A DNA stretch of 23,848 bases from an uncultured Oxalobacteraceae bacterium (lineage in GTDB: Bacteria > Pseudomonadota > Gammaproteobacteria > Burkholderiales > Burkholderiaceae): NCBI GenBank assembly GCA_946479255.1, contig CAMLFK010000047.1, positions 1 through 23,848 on the forward strand. Direction: 5' to 3'. The notes beneath the pieces were generated by a model. The model saw only the letters and a list, made by a program, of their open reading frames with translations. It had not been told where the DNA came from and did not search any database. Position 1 is the first letter of the stretch; the number at the start of each line of letters is the position of its first letter. The translations under genes and the position numbers were made by a program. Below are positions 1-6,428 of the stretch, in pieces.

Positions 1-57
1 ACAAAACTCTTCGTCGACTTTATCGCCAGCCAGTTCGCCCCGGGCGGGCAATGGTGA
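1..57 (+). CDS. C-terminal tail of a probable LysR-family transcriptional regulator (5' cut by window edge)
   Basis: Frame 1 is open from the window edge and stops at the TGA at 55-57, giving the 18-residue tail TKLFVDFIASQFAPGGQW. The pattern of a hydrophobic 'FVDFIA..FAP' helix just before the stop is typical of LysR-family regulators, which end with an effector-domain helix of this kind. The gene converges on the M20 hydrolase, whose stop lies one base away on the other strand. Only the last residues are visible, so the family call is an inference from the tail and could be wrong. Confidence 0.5.
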   Translation, partial: TKLFVDFIASQFAPGGQW

Positions 58-58
58 C

Positions 59-1375
59 TCAGCGTCCCAGCACGCTCAGCACGGCCAGGCTCATTGCCTT
101 GGCCGCTGTCTTGATCGACGGTTCCGGCACCGGCGCATAGAACGGCGAATGGTTGAACGCGATGGGGGTTCCGCCTTCGCGCTCGGCCTGTGCCACGACC
201 TTCGGATCGTAGACGCCGGTGAAGAAGAACATCGACGGGATGCCTTCGTTGACGAACTGCGAGAAGTCTTCGCTGGCCGTCATGGCGGGCATGCGGCCGG
301 CGTTGGCGTCTCCGAAGGCGTCTTTGAGCACCGCTTCAATCTTGAGCACCAGCGCTTCGTTGTTGACGACGGCGGGCGCGCCTGTTGAAAGTGTCACGTC
401 GGGCGCCGGCGCATCGGCCATGGCGGCCGACGCATTGGCCACCCGGCGCACGCCGCCCTGCAGCTTGGCCCGTACGGCCGGGCTGTATGAGCGGATGGTG
501 CCGCGCACCCGCACACTGTCCGGAATGATATTGCCCACCGTGCCGCCCTGGATCGCGCCGATGGTCACCACGCCGAATTCCTTGGGGTCCTTTTCGCGGC
601 TGATCACCGTCTGCACGTCAACCACGAAGCGCGCGGCGATGGCGATCGGATCGATGGCCTTGTCCGGCGCCGAGCCGTGCCCGCCGCGTCCCTTGAACAG
701 AATGTCGATGCCGTCCGAATTGGACGAGACCGGCCCGATGTTGTAGCCAATGGTGCCGTGGGCGATCGGCCAGGAGTGCAGGGCGAGCGCGAAATCCGGC
801 TTGCCGAAGCGTTTGAACAAGCCGTCTGCCAGCATCGCCTTGGCGCCCGAGACGGTTTCCTCGGCGGGCTGGCCGATGAACATCAGGGTGCCCTTCCACT
901 GCGATTTGAGTTCGACCAGGGTGCGCGCGGTGGCCAGCCAGCTGGCCATATGAACGTCGTGGCCGCAGCTGTGGGTGACAAAACTTTCCCCGCCATCGGT
1001 CTGAGTGCGGGCGCGGCTGGCGTAGGGCAGGCCGGTTTTCTCTTCCATCGGCAAACCATCGAGTTCGGTGCGCACCATCACGGTGGGGCCGGGGCCGTTT
1101 TTATAGATGGCCACGATGCCGGTCTTGCCGATCTTCTCAGTCACCTCGAAGCCCAGCTGGCGCATTTCGGCGGCCAGCTTGGCGGCGGTGCGCACTTCCT
1201 GGAAGGCGATTTCGGGATGGGTGTGCAGGTCCTTGTAGATGCCGTCGAGCCAGGGATACATGGCATTGACCCGCGTGGTGACATCGTTCTTGAGCGGCGC
1301 CGCCGGCTGCGCGTGGGCGATGCAAGCAAAGCTCAGTGTCATGGCTGCGGCGCTGGCCAGGGTGCGGATCTGCAT
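59..1375 (-). CDS. Exported M20-family amidohydrolase (M20D, aminoacylase / IAA-amino acid hydrolase type)
   Basis: A 438-residue protein, normal for M20D metal-dependent amidohydrolases, which hydrolyse N-acyl or amide-conjugated amino acids. Residues 1-22 form a signal peptide (basic start, hydrophobic core, cleavage near AHA), so the enzyme is likely periplasmic or secreted. Metal-site motifs are visible: HSCGHD with Cys137, His139 and His142, then GQPAEE with Glu172/Glu173 (catalytic base and metal ligand), and a later LALHSWP histidine. The dimerisation/lid domain lies roughly at residues 215-335. The ATG at 1375 follows a GAGG ribosome site. It converges with the LysR-like tail on the left and stands alone. 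The substrate cannot be read from the sequence; family members act on N-acyl amino acids, hippurate or auxin conjugates. Confidence 0.9.
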   Translation of the reverse strand: MQIRTLASAAAMTLSFACIAHAQPAAPLKNDVTTRVNAMYPWLDGIYKDLHTHPEIAFQEVRTAAKLAAEMRQLGFEVTEKIGKTGIVAIYKNGPGPTVMVRTELDGLPMEEKTGLPYASRARTQTDGGESFVTHSCGHDVHMASWLATARTLVELKSQWKGTLMFIGQPAEETVSGAKAMLADGLFKRFGKPDFALALHSWPIAHGTIGYNIGPVSSNSDGIDILFKGRGGHGSAPDKAIDPIAIAARFVVDVQTVISREKDPKEFGVVTIGAIQGGTVGNIIPDSVRVRGTIRSYSPAVRAKLQGGVRRVANASAAMADAPAPDVTLSTGAPAVVNNEALVLKIEAVLKDAFGDANAGRMPAMTASEDFSQFVNEGIPSMFFFTGVYDPKVVAQAEREGGTPIAFNHSPFYAPVPEPSIKTAAKAMSLAVLSVLGR

Positions 1376-1509
1376 GGTGCCTCGCTGGGGTGGGATAGGG
1401 TGGGAACGAGCCCGTCCACAGTAACATCAAGCGAAGGATTGGGCCAGTATCGTCGGCTGGTGGACCTTACCGGCCCAGGCACTCATGGGGTCTGGAAGTA
1501 TGTCTTACC

Positions 1510-1980
1510 TCATCTGCATACGAAGACGGTAGCCCCGCTTTGCTTGGCTTCAGTCGTCGTAGTAGCGATGCATTCGACGGCGTCGGGCGGGATGCGTCGC
1601 GCCATCAACACTGATCCGTAGCTGCAGTACATCCAGTGCTCATAACCGTGAGGCACGGCCAGAACCCATCGGCTGCTTGCATTCTCGCGCATGCCGCGAT
1701 TTGTCTGCTTGCTTTCTGTTGGCTTCAGGTAGGCCTGTTCATCTGGAGCGCCAGTTAATATGCCCCAGCTGTCGAGCGCCCTCCCACCCGGAGCAGTAAC
1801 GGCCCAGCCGTCCGCCCGCTCGCTTACGGGGACAGCGCCGACAGGAAGTTCGCGTGGACACTGGACGCGAAACGATTGCGGCGCGGGCGCGGCCCACGCG
1901 AGCTGTTGGTGACTCAGCAGCCAGCTCATCGCGCCTGCGGCGACCAAAGTCAGACCGATCGGAAATCCACGCGCCGTCAT
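1510..1980 (-). CDS. STY0301-family small exported protein (possible immunity partner)
   Basis: 156 residues from an ATG at 1980 that overlaps the stop of the upstream gene as ATGA, so translation is coupled; the longer open frame upstream is not needed. Residues 1-31 look like a signal peptide (hydrophobic LTLVAAGAMSWLL, then AWAAP). The mature part has CPRELPVG, a GWAV core, YLKP, W-V-L and a MYCSYG segment, the pattern of the STY0301 family. Four cysteines in the mature part would allow two disulfides, fitting a periplasmic location. It is paired with a BPSL0067-type amidase-like gene. I infer that it neutralises that enzyme in the periplasm; this is not shown by sequence alone. Base composition is lower in GC than the flanks. 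Confidence 0.6.
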   Translation of the reverse strand: MTARGFPIGLTLVAAGAMSWLLSHQQLAWAAPAPQSFRVQCPRELPVGAVPVSERADGWAVTAPGGRALDSWGILTGAPDEQAYLKPTESKQTNRGMRENASSRWVLAVPHGYEHWMYCSYGSVLMARRIPPDAVECIATTTTEAKQSGATVFVCR

Positions 1981-2414
1981 TCGATCACCGAAAACGCCAG
2001 TGCATTGTTGCCGGCATCGCGCCAAGTGCCGTTCGGTAGCTTCTGTAGCCGAGGAATCGGCACACGGATGAATCGCATTTGCATGTTCGGTCGCTCTTTT
2101 GCAATGTACTGGTCTAAGATCCATATTCCACCTGGCATCACCGATAGAAGCAAAGCAGCATGATGGCATGAGCCTTCATAGCCCGTCTGGCACCGTTGCG
2201 GATATCGTCCGTTCTCAAACGTGGCGATTGCGGTCCCACGGGGGATCGACCTGCCGGCTTTGAATGCTTCCATCACGTTTGCTCCCTCCTTCCAGGTCTG
2301 CGTCGATCGACCAATTAGCCCAGTTACAAGCAGCTTTACGATATCGACACATGTGCCTGAGCCGACCCGAGGCTGGTTCTTAAGTTTATCTACTTCCATG
2401 TACACATGCGGCAT
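1977..2414 (-). CDS. BPSL0067-family protein, papain/CHAP-like cysteine amidase fold
   Basis: 145 residues. The ATG at 2414 has an AGGAG ribosome site eight bases upstream, which favours it over the internal ATG at 2399. The layout fits the BPSL0067 family: VGSGTCVDIV with Cys22 at the start of a helix, GTAIATFENGRY, then CHHAALLL with His84/His85, and WILDQY with Asp101. A Cys-His-Asp order like this is what NlpC/P60 and CHAP peptidoglycan amidases use. There is no signal peptide, so if it acts on cell wall it must be delivered by another system, such as type VI secretion. It is the first gene of a two-gene unit with the exported STY0301 protein. No secretion genes are in the window. The catalytic role is inferred. 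Confidence 0.65.
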   Translation of the reverse strand: MPHVYMEVDKLKNQPRVGSGTCVDIVKLLVTGLIGRSTQTWKEGANVMEAFKAGRSIPRGTAIATFENGRYPQRCQTGYEGSCHHAALLLSVMPGGIWILDQYIAKERPNMQMRFIRVPIPRLQKLPNGTWRDAGNNALAFSVIE

Positions 2415-2573
2415 TTGCGTGCTCCTGTCGCTGTCGATCGGATTCTCATTTTCTTAGATCAGAAGCCGCGTGACGTTGCGCGTCGCCAACTTTGTGCGTG
2501 TAGAAGGCCGTGGCCCCGCTGCGGTAAGATGTCACCAATCCGGCTTCACTCATGCCGTGGTCAGGGAAAAGAG

Positions 2574-3539
2574 ATGTGCTATTCGGCCAAAGTAGTGGCG
2601 AACTTTCGCAAGTACGCCCGCACCTATCAGGCGAACATCGCCTTTGACGATTTCATCCTGCTGCTGGAGCAGCGCAATGCCGGTGCGCGCATCCTGCTGC
2701 CCAAGGCCGTCACCGATCCCTTCAAGGAGGATGCGGACAACGCCGCGCTGCGCCACTGCCGCGACCTGGTGCTGGCCTTCGAGGCATCCGAGGCCGGCCG
2801 GCTGGAAGAGCAGCTGTTCGCCCAGCGCCAGCGGCTGGCCGACGCCGAGCGGGCGCTGGCCACGCGCGTGACCAAGAAAGCCGGCGAGGAGCGCCGCATC
2901 GCCGGCAATAAGGTGGCATGGCTGCGCGGCAAGCTGGAAGAACTGCAGCGGCCCGCCTCAAGCGATGGCCTGGCGCGCATCTATCCCGGGTCCTTTTGCC
3001 CGGTGCTGGTGAGCGACGCCGATGGCCGCCGCCTGGTGCGCCCGATGCGCTACCAGTGCCGCCCGGCCGGCCGCCCATTGTTCTACGACCAAAAATTCCC
3101 CGGCACTTACAACGCGCGGCGCGATAACCTGCGCGGCTTCTGGAAAGCCCAGTACGGCACGTCGCACGCGATCGTGGTGGCCAGCGCCTTCTACGAGAAC
3201 GTGCAGCGCCACCGGCTGGAGGGCCGCGCGCTGGCCGAGGGCGAAGCGGAAGAAAATGTGGTGCTCGAATTTTCGCCGGGCGACGGCCAGCTGATGCATG
3301 TAGCATGCCTGTGGTCGCACTGGCAGGGCGAAGGCGCCGACGACCTGCTGTCCTTCGCCGCCATTACCGACGAACCGCCGGAAGAAGTGGCGGCGGCCGG
3401 CCACGACCGATGCATCATTCCGATCAAGGAAGAGAACCTGGATGCCTGGCTGTCCGGCACCGCCGTGCCATTGACGCAGCACGATGCCCTGCTGGACGAC
3501 CGGGCGCGCCCCTACTACCAACATCTGTTGGCAGCCTAG
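2574..3539 (+). CDS. SRAP-family protein (YedK/HMCES-like abasic-site DNA-protein crosslinker) with helical insertion
   Basis: 321 residues from the ATG at 2574, chosen because SRAP enzymes need Cys2 exposed after removal of Met1 and the protein begins MCYSAK; a longer open frame upstream is ignored. In this family Cys2 forms a thiazolidine crosslink with abasic sites in single-stranded DNA. The other active-site residues are in place: Asn180 in TYNAR, Glu208 in FYE and His277 in HDRC. E. coli YedK has about 220 residues; the extra length here lies between residues about 20 and 130 and is rich in Glu, Arg, Ala and Gln (residues 70-126), so it is probably a helical hairpin or coiled coil. The residue after FYE is Asn rather than the usual Trp. 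It converges on prfH with a 12-base gap. No clear LexA box was seen. Confidence 0.85.
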   Translation: MCYSAKVVANFRKYARTYQANIAFDDFILLLEQRNAGARILLPKAVTDPFKEDADNAALRHCRDLVLAFEASEAGRLEEQLFAQRQRLADAERALATRVTKKAGEERRIAGNKVAWLRGKLEELQRPASSDGLARIYPGSFCPVLVSDADGRRLVRPMRYQCRPAGRPLFYDQKFPGTYNARRDNLRGFWKAQYGTSHAIVVASAFYENVQRHRLEGRALAEGEAEENVVLEFSPGDGQLMHVACLWSHWQGEGADDLLSFAAITDEPPEEVAAAGHDRCIIPIKEENLDAWLSGTAVPLTQHDALLDDRARPYYQHLLAA

Positions 3540-3551
3540 GCGGCCCAACGA

Positions 3552-4163
3552 TCACGGCTGCTCGATAAAACCCGGGCCCACGAAGACCCGGGCCGCGTTG
3601 CCGCGCTCGCCTTGCTTGTGCTGCATATGCCGTTCCGTTTTGTGCCGCCCTGCTTCGCTCTGCGTCAGGGCGAGCAGCTTGCTGGCCAACAGCTGGCCGG
3701 CCAGCTTCTTGTTGGCATGCTGGCTGCGTTCGGTCTGCACCTTGACCGACACGCCGCTCGCCACGTGGGTGGCGCGGATCGCGCTGTCGGTCTTGTTCAC
3801 ATGCTGGCCGCCCGGGCCGGATGCGCGCGTGGCCTCGTAGCGGATTTCGCCGCTGTCGGCCGGCAGTTGCGGTGGCGTCGACAAGGCGCCGCTGATGAAC
3901 CAGTTCTTGCGCTTGTGCTCTTTGCGGTAGGGGCTCTGGCACACCCACAGCAGGCTGCCCGACCAGCGCCGCGCGAACGCCACATCGTCAAGTTCCAGCA
4001 GCACCGATGAACAGGTGCCGGCAACCGGGCCGTCCAGCAGTTCAACAATGCGCAGCGTCACATCGCTGGCAACAGCGTCGGCGGATAGGCGAGCCAGCGC
4101 CTTGCTGACCGCCAGGCAGCATTCGGCGGGCCCGGTGTTGGCGGATAGTTGTAGCCAGATCAT
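3552..4163 (-). CDS. prfH: Peptide chain release factor homologue PrfH
   Basis: 203 residues. The ATG at 4163 overlaps the rtcB stop as ATGA, and the start [19 protein letters not shown] matches the family; an upstream in-frame GTG is not needed. The GGQ motif that triggers peptidyl-tRNA hydrolysis is at residues 118-120 in [11 protein letters not shown], followed by the basic tail [20 protein letters not shown] seen in class-1 factors. The codon-recognition domain of RF1/RF2 is missing, as expected for PrfH. Known role: PrfH releases the nascent chain from ribosomes cut in the 16S decoding centre, so that RtcB can reseal the rRNA. The genetic coupling to rtcB here fits that role. Confidence 0.93.
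   Translation of the reverse strand: MIWLQLSANTGPAECCLAVSKALARLSADAVASDVTLRIVELLDGPVAGTCSSVLLELDDVAFARRWSGSLLWVCQSPYRKEHKRKNWFISGALSTPPQLPADSGEIRYEATRASGPGGQHVNKTDSAIRATHVASGVSVKVQTERSQHANKKLAGQLLASKLLALTQSEAGRHKTERHMQHKQGERGNAARVFVGPGFIEQP
3567..3592 (-). terminator. Possible terminator overlapping the 3' end of prfH
   Basis: Two CCCGGG blocks at 3571-3576 and 3587-3592 can pair with a 10-base loop. Read on the minus strand the stem is followed by TTTT (3567-3570). It lies inside the last codons of prfH, which also encode the conserved FVGPGFI tail, so the pairing may be a by-product of coding. Confidence 0.3.
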
Positions 4164-5356
4164 TCGCAGCACTCCCCACGCGTCTTGTAGGTCAGCAACG
4201 GCTTGCTACGCGCCACCACGCGCACCAGGCCCGCTCCCACCAGGCAGTCGAGCACGCTGTCGACGTTCTTGTAGGCCTGCGGCGCTTCCTCGTAGATCAG
4301 CGCGCGGTCGTTGCAGATGACCCGCCCGCCCATCGACGTACGGCTCAGCTGCGCCGGCGTGGCGATCTTCACCAGCCGGCCCTTGCAATCGGTGCGCTGC
4401 CATTTGCGGCCCGCACCGTGCGCCAGCGAATACAGGCTGGTGGCGCCGGCGTCAGGCAGCGGTTCGAGCAGGTAGCTGTAGTCGTCGCGCGAGCCGGGCA
4501 GCATGATCAGGCCCTGGTCGCTGGGTGTGGCGCCCTTGCGGTGCAGCCAGCCATCCTGGCCGTCCACATGAGCGGGTACCACGGTGTTGTGGTTGACCTC
4601 CAGCACGCGTACGCCCTCGCAACGCAAGCGCGCAAAGATGCGCGCGGCGATCAGGCGGCGATTGAGTTCGGCGAAGCGCACGGCGGCGGCATGCTGGGCC
4701 AGGTATGCGCGCGCTTCCGGCGTGTCCTGCGCCAGGCCGGCGTGGCTGAAGGCATCCACGTGGGCGCGCAGCACTTCCTGGCCCAGGCCGCGCGAGCCGC
4801 TGTGTACCAGCAGTTGCAGGCACTTGGGCACGACACCATGCTGGCCGGCCAGCGCTTCATCGTGCACCTTATCCACAGCTTGCAATTCGGCGAAATGATT
4901 GCCCCGTCCGATGGTGCCGAGCGAGCGCAATTGCACGGTATCCAGCCCGGCCTCGCGCATCTGTGCGCTTAACAGGCCGAGCTGGTCCGCCAGTTCTGGA
5001 TCGCGGCGGTGCAGCGCGGCCCACTCGTCCTCATCGATGATGTCGTCGAGGTTGGCGAGCTGCTTGTCGATCTTGTCGAGCTTGGCTTTGCCGGCCAGGA
5101 TGTCGGTCTGCCACAAGGCCATGCCGCAGCCGATGTCGTTGCCGACCAGCGCCGGATAAAAGCGCCCCAGCGAAAAGAAGGCTGCGCCCACCGGGTAGCC
5201 GCGCCCGGGGTGCAGGTCGGGAAGTCCCACGACGCGCTGCATGCCTGCCAGGTTCGCGGTGGTTTTAGCTTGTTGTAATGCTGCGTCTTCCAGCCACAGT
5301 CGGTCGGACGCGATGATCGATACACGATCAGAAATATGCTGAACAAAATTGCCCAT
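4160..5356 (-). CDS. rtcB: RNA-splicing ligase RtcB family (rRNA-repair type, linked to prfH)
   Basis: 398 residues from the ATG at 5356 ([10 protein letters not shown]); a TTG fifteen bases upstream is in frame but has no ribosome site. RtcB joins RNA 2',3'-cyclic phosphate or 3'-phosphate ends to 5'-OH ends using GTP and Mn2+. Metal and guanylation residues are all visible: Asp74 and Cys77 in GNDIGCG, His154 in GNHF, His185 in VHSGSRG, His256 in NHN, and the GMP-accepting His313 in LAHGAGR. The pairing with prfH, rather than rtcA, marks it as the ribosome-repair branch (RtcB2 in E. coli), which protects against decoding-centre nucleases such as colicin E3. It has its own promoter and a structured leader with a short ORF. 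The ribosome site is weak (GGATTGG) and lies in a hairpin. Confidence 0.93.
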   Translation of the reverse strand: MGNFVQHISDRVSIIASDRLWLEDAALQQAKTTANLAGMQRVVGLPDLHPGRGYPVGAAFFSLGRFYPALVGNDIGCGMALWQTDILAGKAKLDKIDKQLANLDDIIDEDEWAALHRRDPELADQLGLLSAQMREAGLDTVQLRSLGTIGRGNHFAELQAVDKVHDEALAGQHGVVPKCLQLLVHSGSRGLGQEVLRAHVDAFSHAGLAQDTPEARAYLAQHAAAVRFAELNRRLIAARIFARLRCEGVRVLEVNHNTVVPAHVDGQDGWLHRKGATPSDQGLIMLPGSRDDYSYLLEPLPDAGATSLYSLAHGAGRKWQRTDCKGRLVKIATPAQLSRTSMGGRVICNDRALIYEEAPQAYKNVDSVLDCLVGAGLVRVVARSKPLLTYKTRGECCE

Positions 5357-5362
5357 GCGATG

Positions 5363-5390
5363 CCAATCCAAAAAATAGAAACGGGATTGG
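5363..5390 (-). promoter_or_regulatory. Hairpin covering the rtcB ribosome-binding region
   Basis: A perfect 7-bp inverted repeat, CCAATCC at 5363-5369 and GGATTGG at 5384-5390 on the plus strand, has a 14-base loop. In the rtcB mRNA the arm nearest the start codon is GGATTGG, six bases before the ATG, and is the only Shine-Dalgarno-like stretch there. If formed, the stem would hide the ribosome site. Pairing is seen directly; the regulatory role is inferred. Confidence 0.5.
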
Positions 5391-5403
5391 GTGCTGGCGA
5401 TGT

Positions 5404-5420
5404 GGCGGCGCGAAGCCGCC
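5404..5420 (-). promoter_or_regulatory. GC hairpin in the rtcB leader, just after the leader ORF stop
   Basis: GGCGGC and GCCGCC pair perfectly over 6 bp with a 5-base loop. It begins six bases beyond the TAA of the 19-codon leader ORF and has no adjacent U-run, so it is not a normal intrinsic terminator. With the downstream hairpin it makes a two-stem leader. Confidence 0.4.
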
Positions 5421-5426
5421 GGAGAC

Positions 5427-5486
5427 TTAACGCAGCGTGCGTTCGGCCAGACCCAGGAAAGTCGATGCGGTGTTCAGGTACGTCAT
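5427..5486 (-). CDS. 19-codon leader ORF upstream of rtcB-prfH
   Basis: The ORF reads MTYLNTASTFLGLAERTLR and then TAA. Its ribosome site is strong (GAAAGGAGA, AGGAG eight bases before ATG), clearly better than that of rtcB. It starts about 40 bases after the predicted transcription start and ends 70 bases before the rtcB ATG, in the same transcript. There is no run of a single amino acid as in classic attenuators. It may be a regulatory leader peptide, a small functional protein, or a relic. I do not recognise the sequence. Confidence 0.45.
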   Translation of the reverse strand: MTYLNTASTFLGLAERTLR

Positions 5487-5532
5487 GGTCGAATCTCCTT
5501 TCAATGTCTGGGTTGGCCTGCGAAGGGGGTTG

Positions 5533-5561
5533 ATGATATTACAATTTATCGGACCTCACAA
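5533..5561 (-). promoter_or_regulatory. Sigma-70 type promoter of the leader ORF-rtcB-prfH operon
   Basis: On the minus strand a -35 box TTGTGA (5556-5561) and a -10 box TATCAT (5533-5538, five of six to consensus) are separated by exactly 17 bases. Transcription would start near 5526. No sigma-54 type -24/-12 element, as used by rtcBA operons with RtcR, was seen. Confidence 0.6.
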
Positions 5562-5632
5562 GGCGTTTTTGCGCGCCTGCGGGCCAGGCCGCCGACCGCC
5601 AGCAAACCCGCACCGCACAGAAATTTTTTCAT
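5546..5632 (-). CDS. Possible small hydrophobic protein, 28 residues
   Basis: ATG at 5632, with GGAG six bases upstream, starts MKKFLCGAGLLAVGGLARRR followed by AKTPCEVR and TAA. A second in-frame ATG twelve bases upstream would add MERT. The profile is two lysines, a hydrophobic Gly/Leu/Ala stretch, then an Arg cluster, which resembles a single membrane segment or the tail of a sorting signal. Its 3' end runs through the predicted rtcB promoter. A possible promoter upstream is TTGTTT, 17 bases, CATATT. I do not recognise it, and it may not be a gene. Confidence 0.3.
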   Translation of the reverse strand: MKKFLCGAGLLAVGGLARRRAKTPCEVR

Positions 5633-5846
5633 CGTACGCTCCATACTTGTGAAATATGTGGAAGCCAAGCTTAACAAACAAGCCGCGCACTGTATATTTA
5701 ATTGTTAACGTTTCGAAAAAGCTAGCTAATCGCCTCTCGGCCCGGTGAACGCAGATGATTTATACTGCGGCGCAGCATACAATTTCGACCATACTTAGCC
5801 CGCGCGGCCGGATTGGCATCGCCGTCATCGACCCAGGAGCAATTCC
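5633..5846. other. Divergent intergenic region between the rtcB leader and the DUF2760-Hsp70 operon
   Basis: About 210 bases with lower GC than the flanking genes and no coding sequence that I can support. It should hold the plus-strand promoter for the DUF2760-Hsp70 operon: a TATACT (5761-5766) and a TACAAT (5778-5783) are -10-like, but neither has a convincing -35 box, and no sigma-32 heat-shock element is visible. It ends with the AGGAG ribosome site of the DUF2760 gene. Confidence 0.35.
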
Positions 5847-6428
5847 ATGAACAACGACCATTCGTCCCCTTCGCAGCCAACGCTGCTCAAGCGCATTCCG
5901 CTGGCCTTTGGCGCTTTTTTCAGCATCTTGTCCGACCCTGCCGTCGCCGCGCGCGTCGATCGCCTGCAGCGCGATGAAGCCCCGGCCGCACCGGTCAAAC
6001 CTGCCGCCCCCGTGGCACCCGTGGTTCAGCCCGCGCCGCTGCGCGAAGCCACGCCCGACGCCGCCCTCCAGCTGCTGGCGCTGATGCAGCGCGATGCGCG
6101 CCTCATCGACTTTACCCAGGAAGACCTGACCGGCCACGCCGACGCCGACATCGGCGCGGCTGCCCGCGTCGTGCACGAAGGCTGCCGCAAGGTGCTGCGC
6201 GAGCACTTCACGCTGGCACCTGTGCGCACCGAGAACGAAGGCGCGCGCGTCAGCGTCGATGCAGGTTTCGACGCCGCCGCCATCCGCCTGACCGGCAACG
6301 TGGTCGGCAGCGCGCCGTTCAAGGGCGTGCTGAGCCACCGCGGCTGGCGCGCCACCGAAGTACGCCTGCCCAAGCTGGCCAGCGGCCACGATGCGCGCGT
6401 GCTGGCGCAAGCGGAGGTGGAACTGTGA
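5847..6428 (+). CDS. DUF2760 domain-containing protein
   Basis: 193 residues; the ATG at 5847 follows AGGAG by seven bases. Residues 1-35 contain a mildly hydrophobic helix (IPLAFGAFFSIL), residues 42-68 are a Pro/Ala/Val-rich linker, and the DUF2760 domain runs from about 70 to the end. Signature stretches seen are ALQLLALMQRDARLIDF, VVHEGCRKVL, RLTGNV and the terminal AEVEL. The biochemical role of DUF2760 is unknown. It is the first gene of a three-gene unit and overlaps the next start by four bases (GTGA), so all three products are probably made together. I infer that it works as a partner, adaptor or substrate factor for the two Hsp70-like ATPases. Confidence 0.88.
   Translation: MNNDHSSPSQPTLLKRIPLAFGAFFSILSDPAVAARVDRLQRDEAPAAPVKPAAPVAPVVQPAPLREATPDAALQLLALMQRDARLIDFTQEDLTGHADADIGAAARVVHEGCRKVLREHFTLAPVRTENEGARVSVDAGFDAAAIRLTGNVVGSAPFKGVLSHRGWRATEVRLPKLASGHDARVLAQAEVEL

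Noticed and set aside
2415..2573. Possible LexA box ahead of the SRAP gene
   Set aside because: No CTG-N10-CAG arrangement was found, so SOS control cannot be claimed from the sequence.
5369..5371. TTG start for rtcB, five codons upstream of the ATG
   Set aside because: There is no ribosome site in front of it, and the family start MGNF begins at the ATG at 5356.
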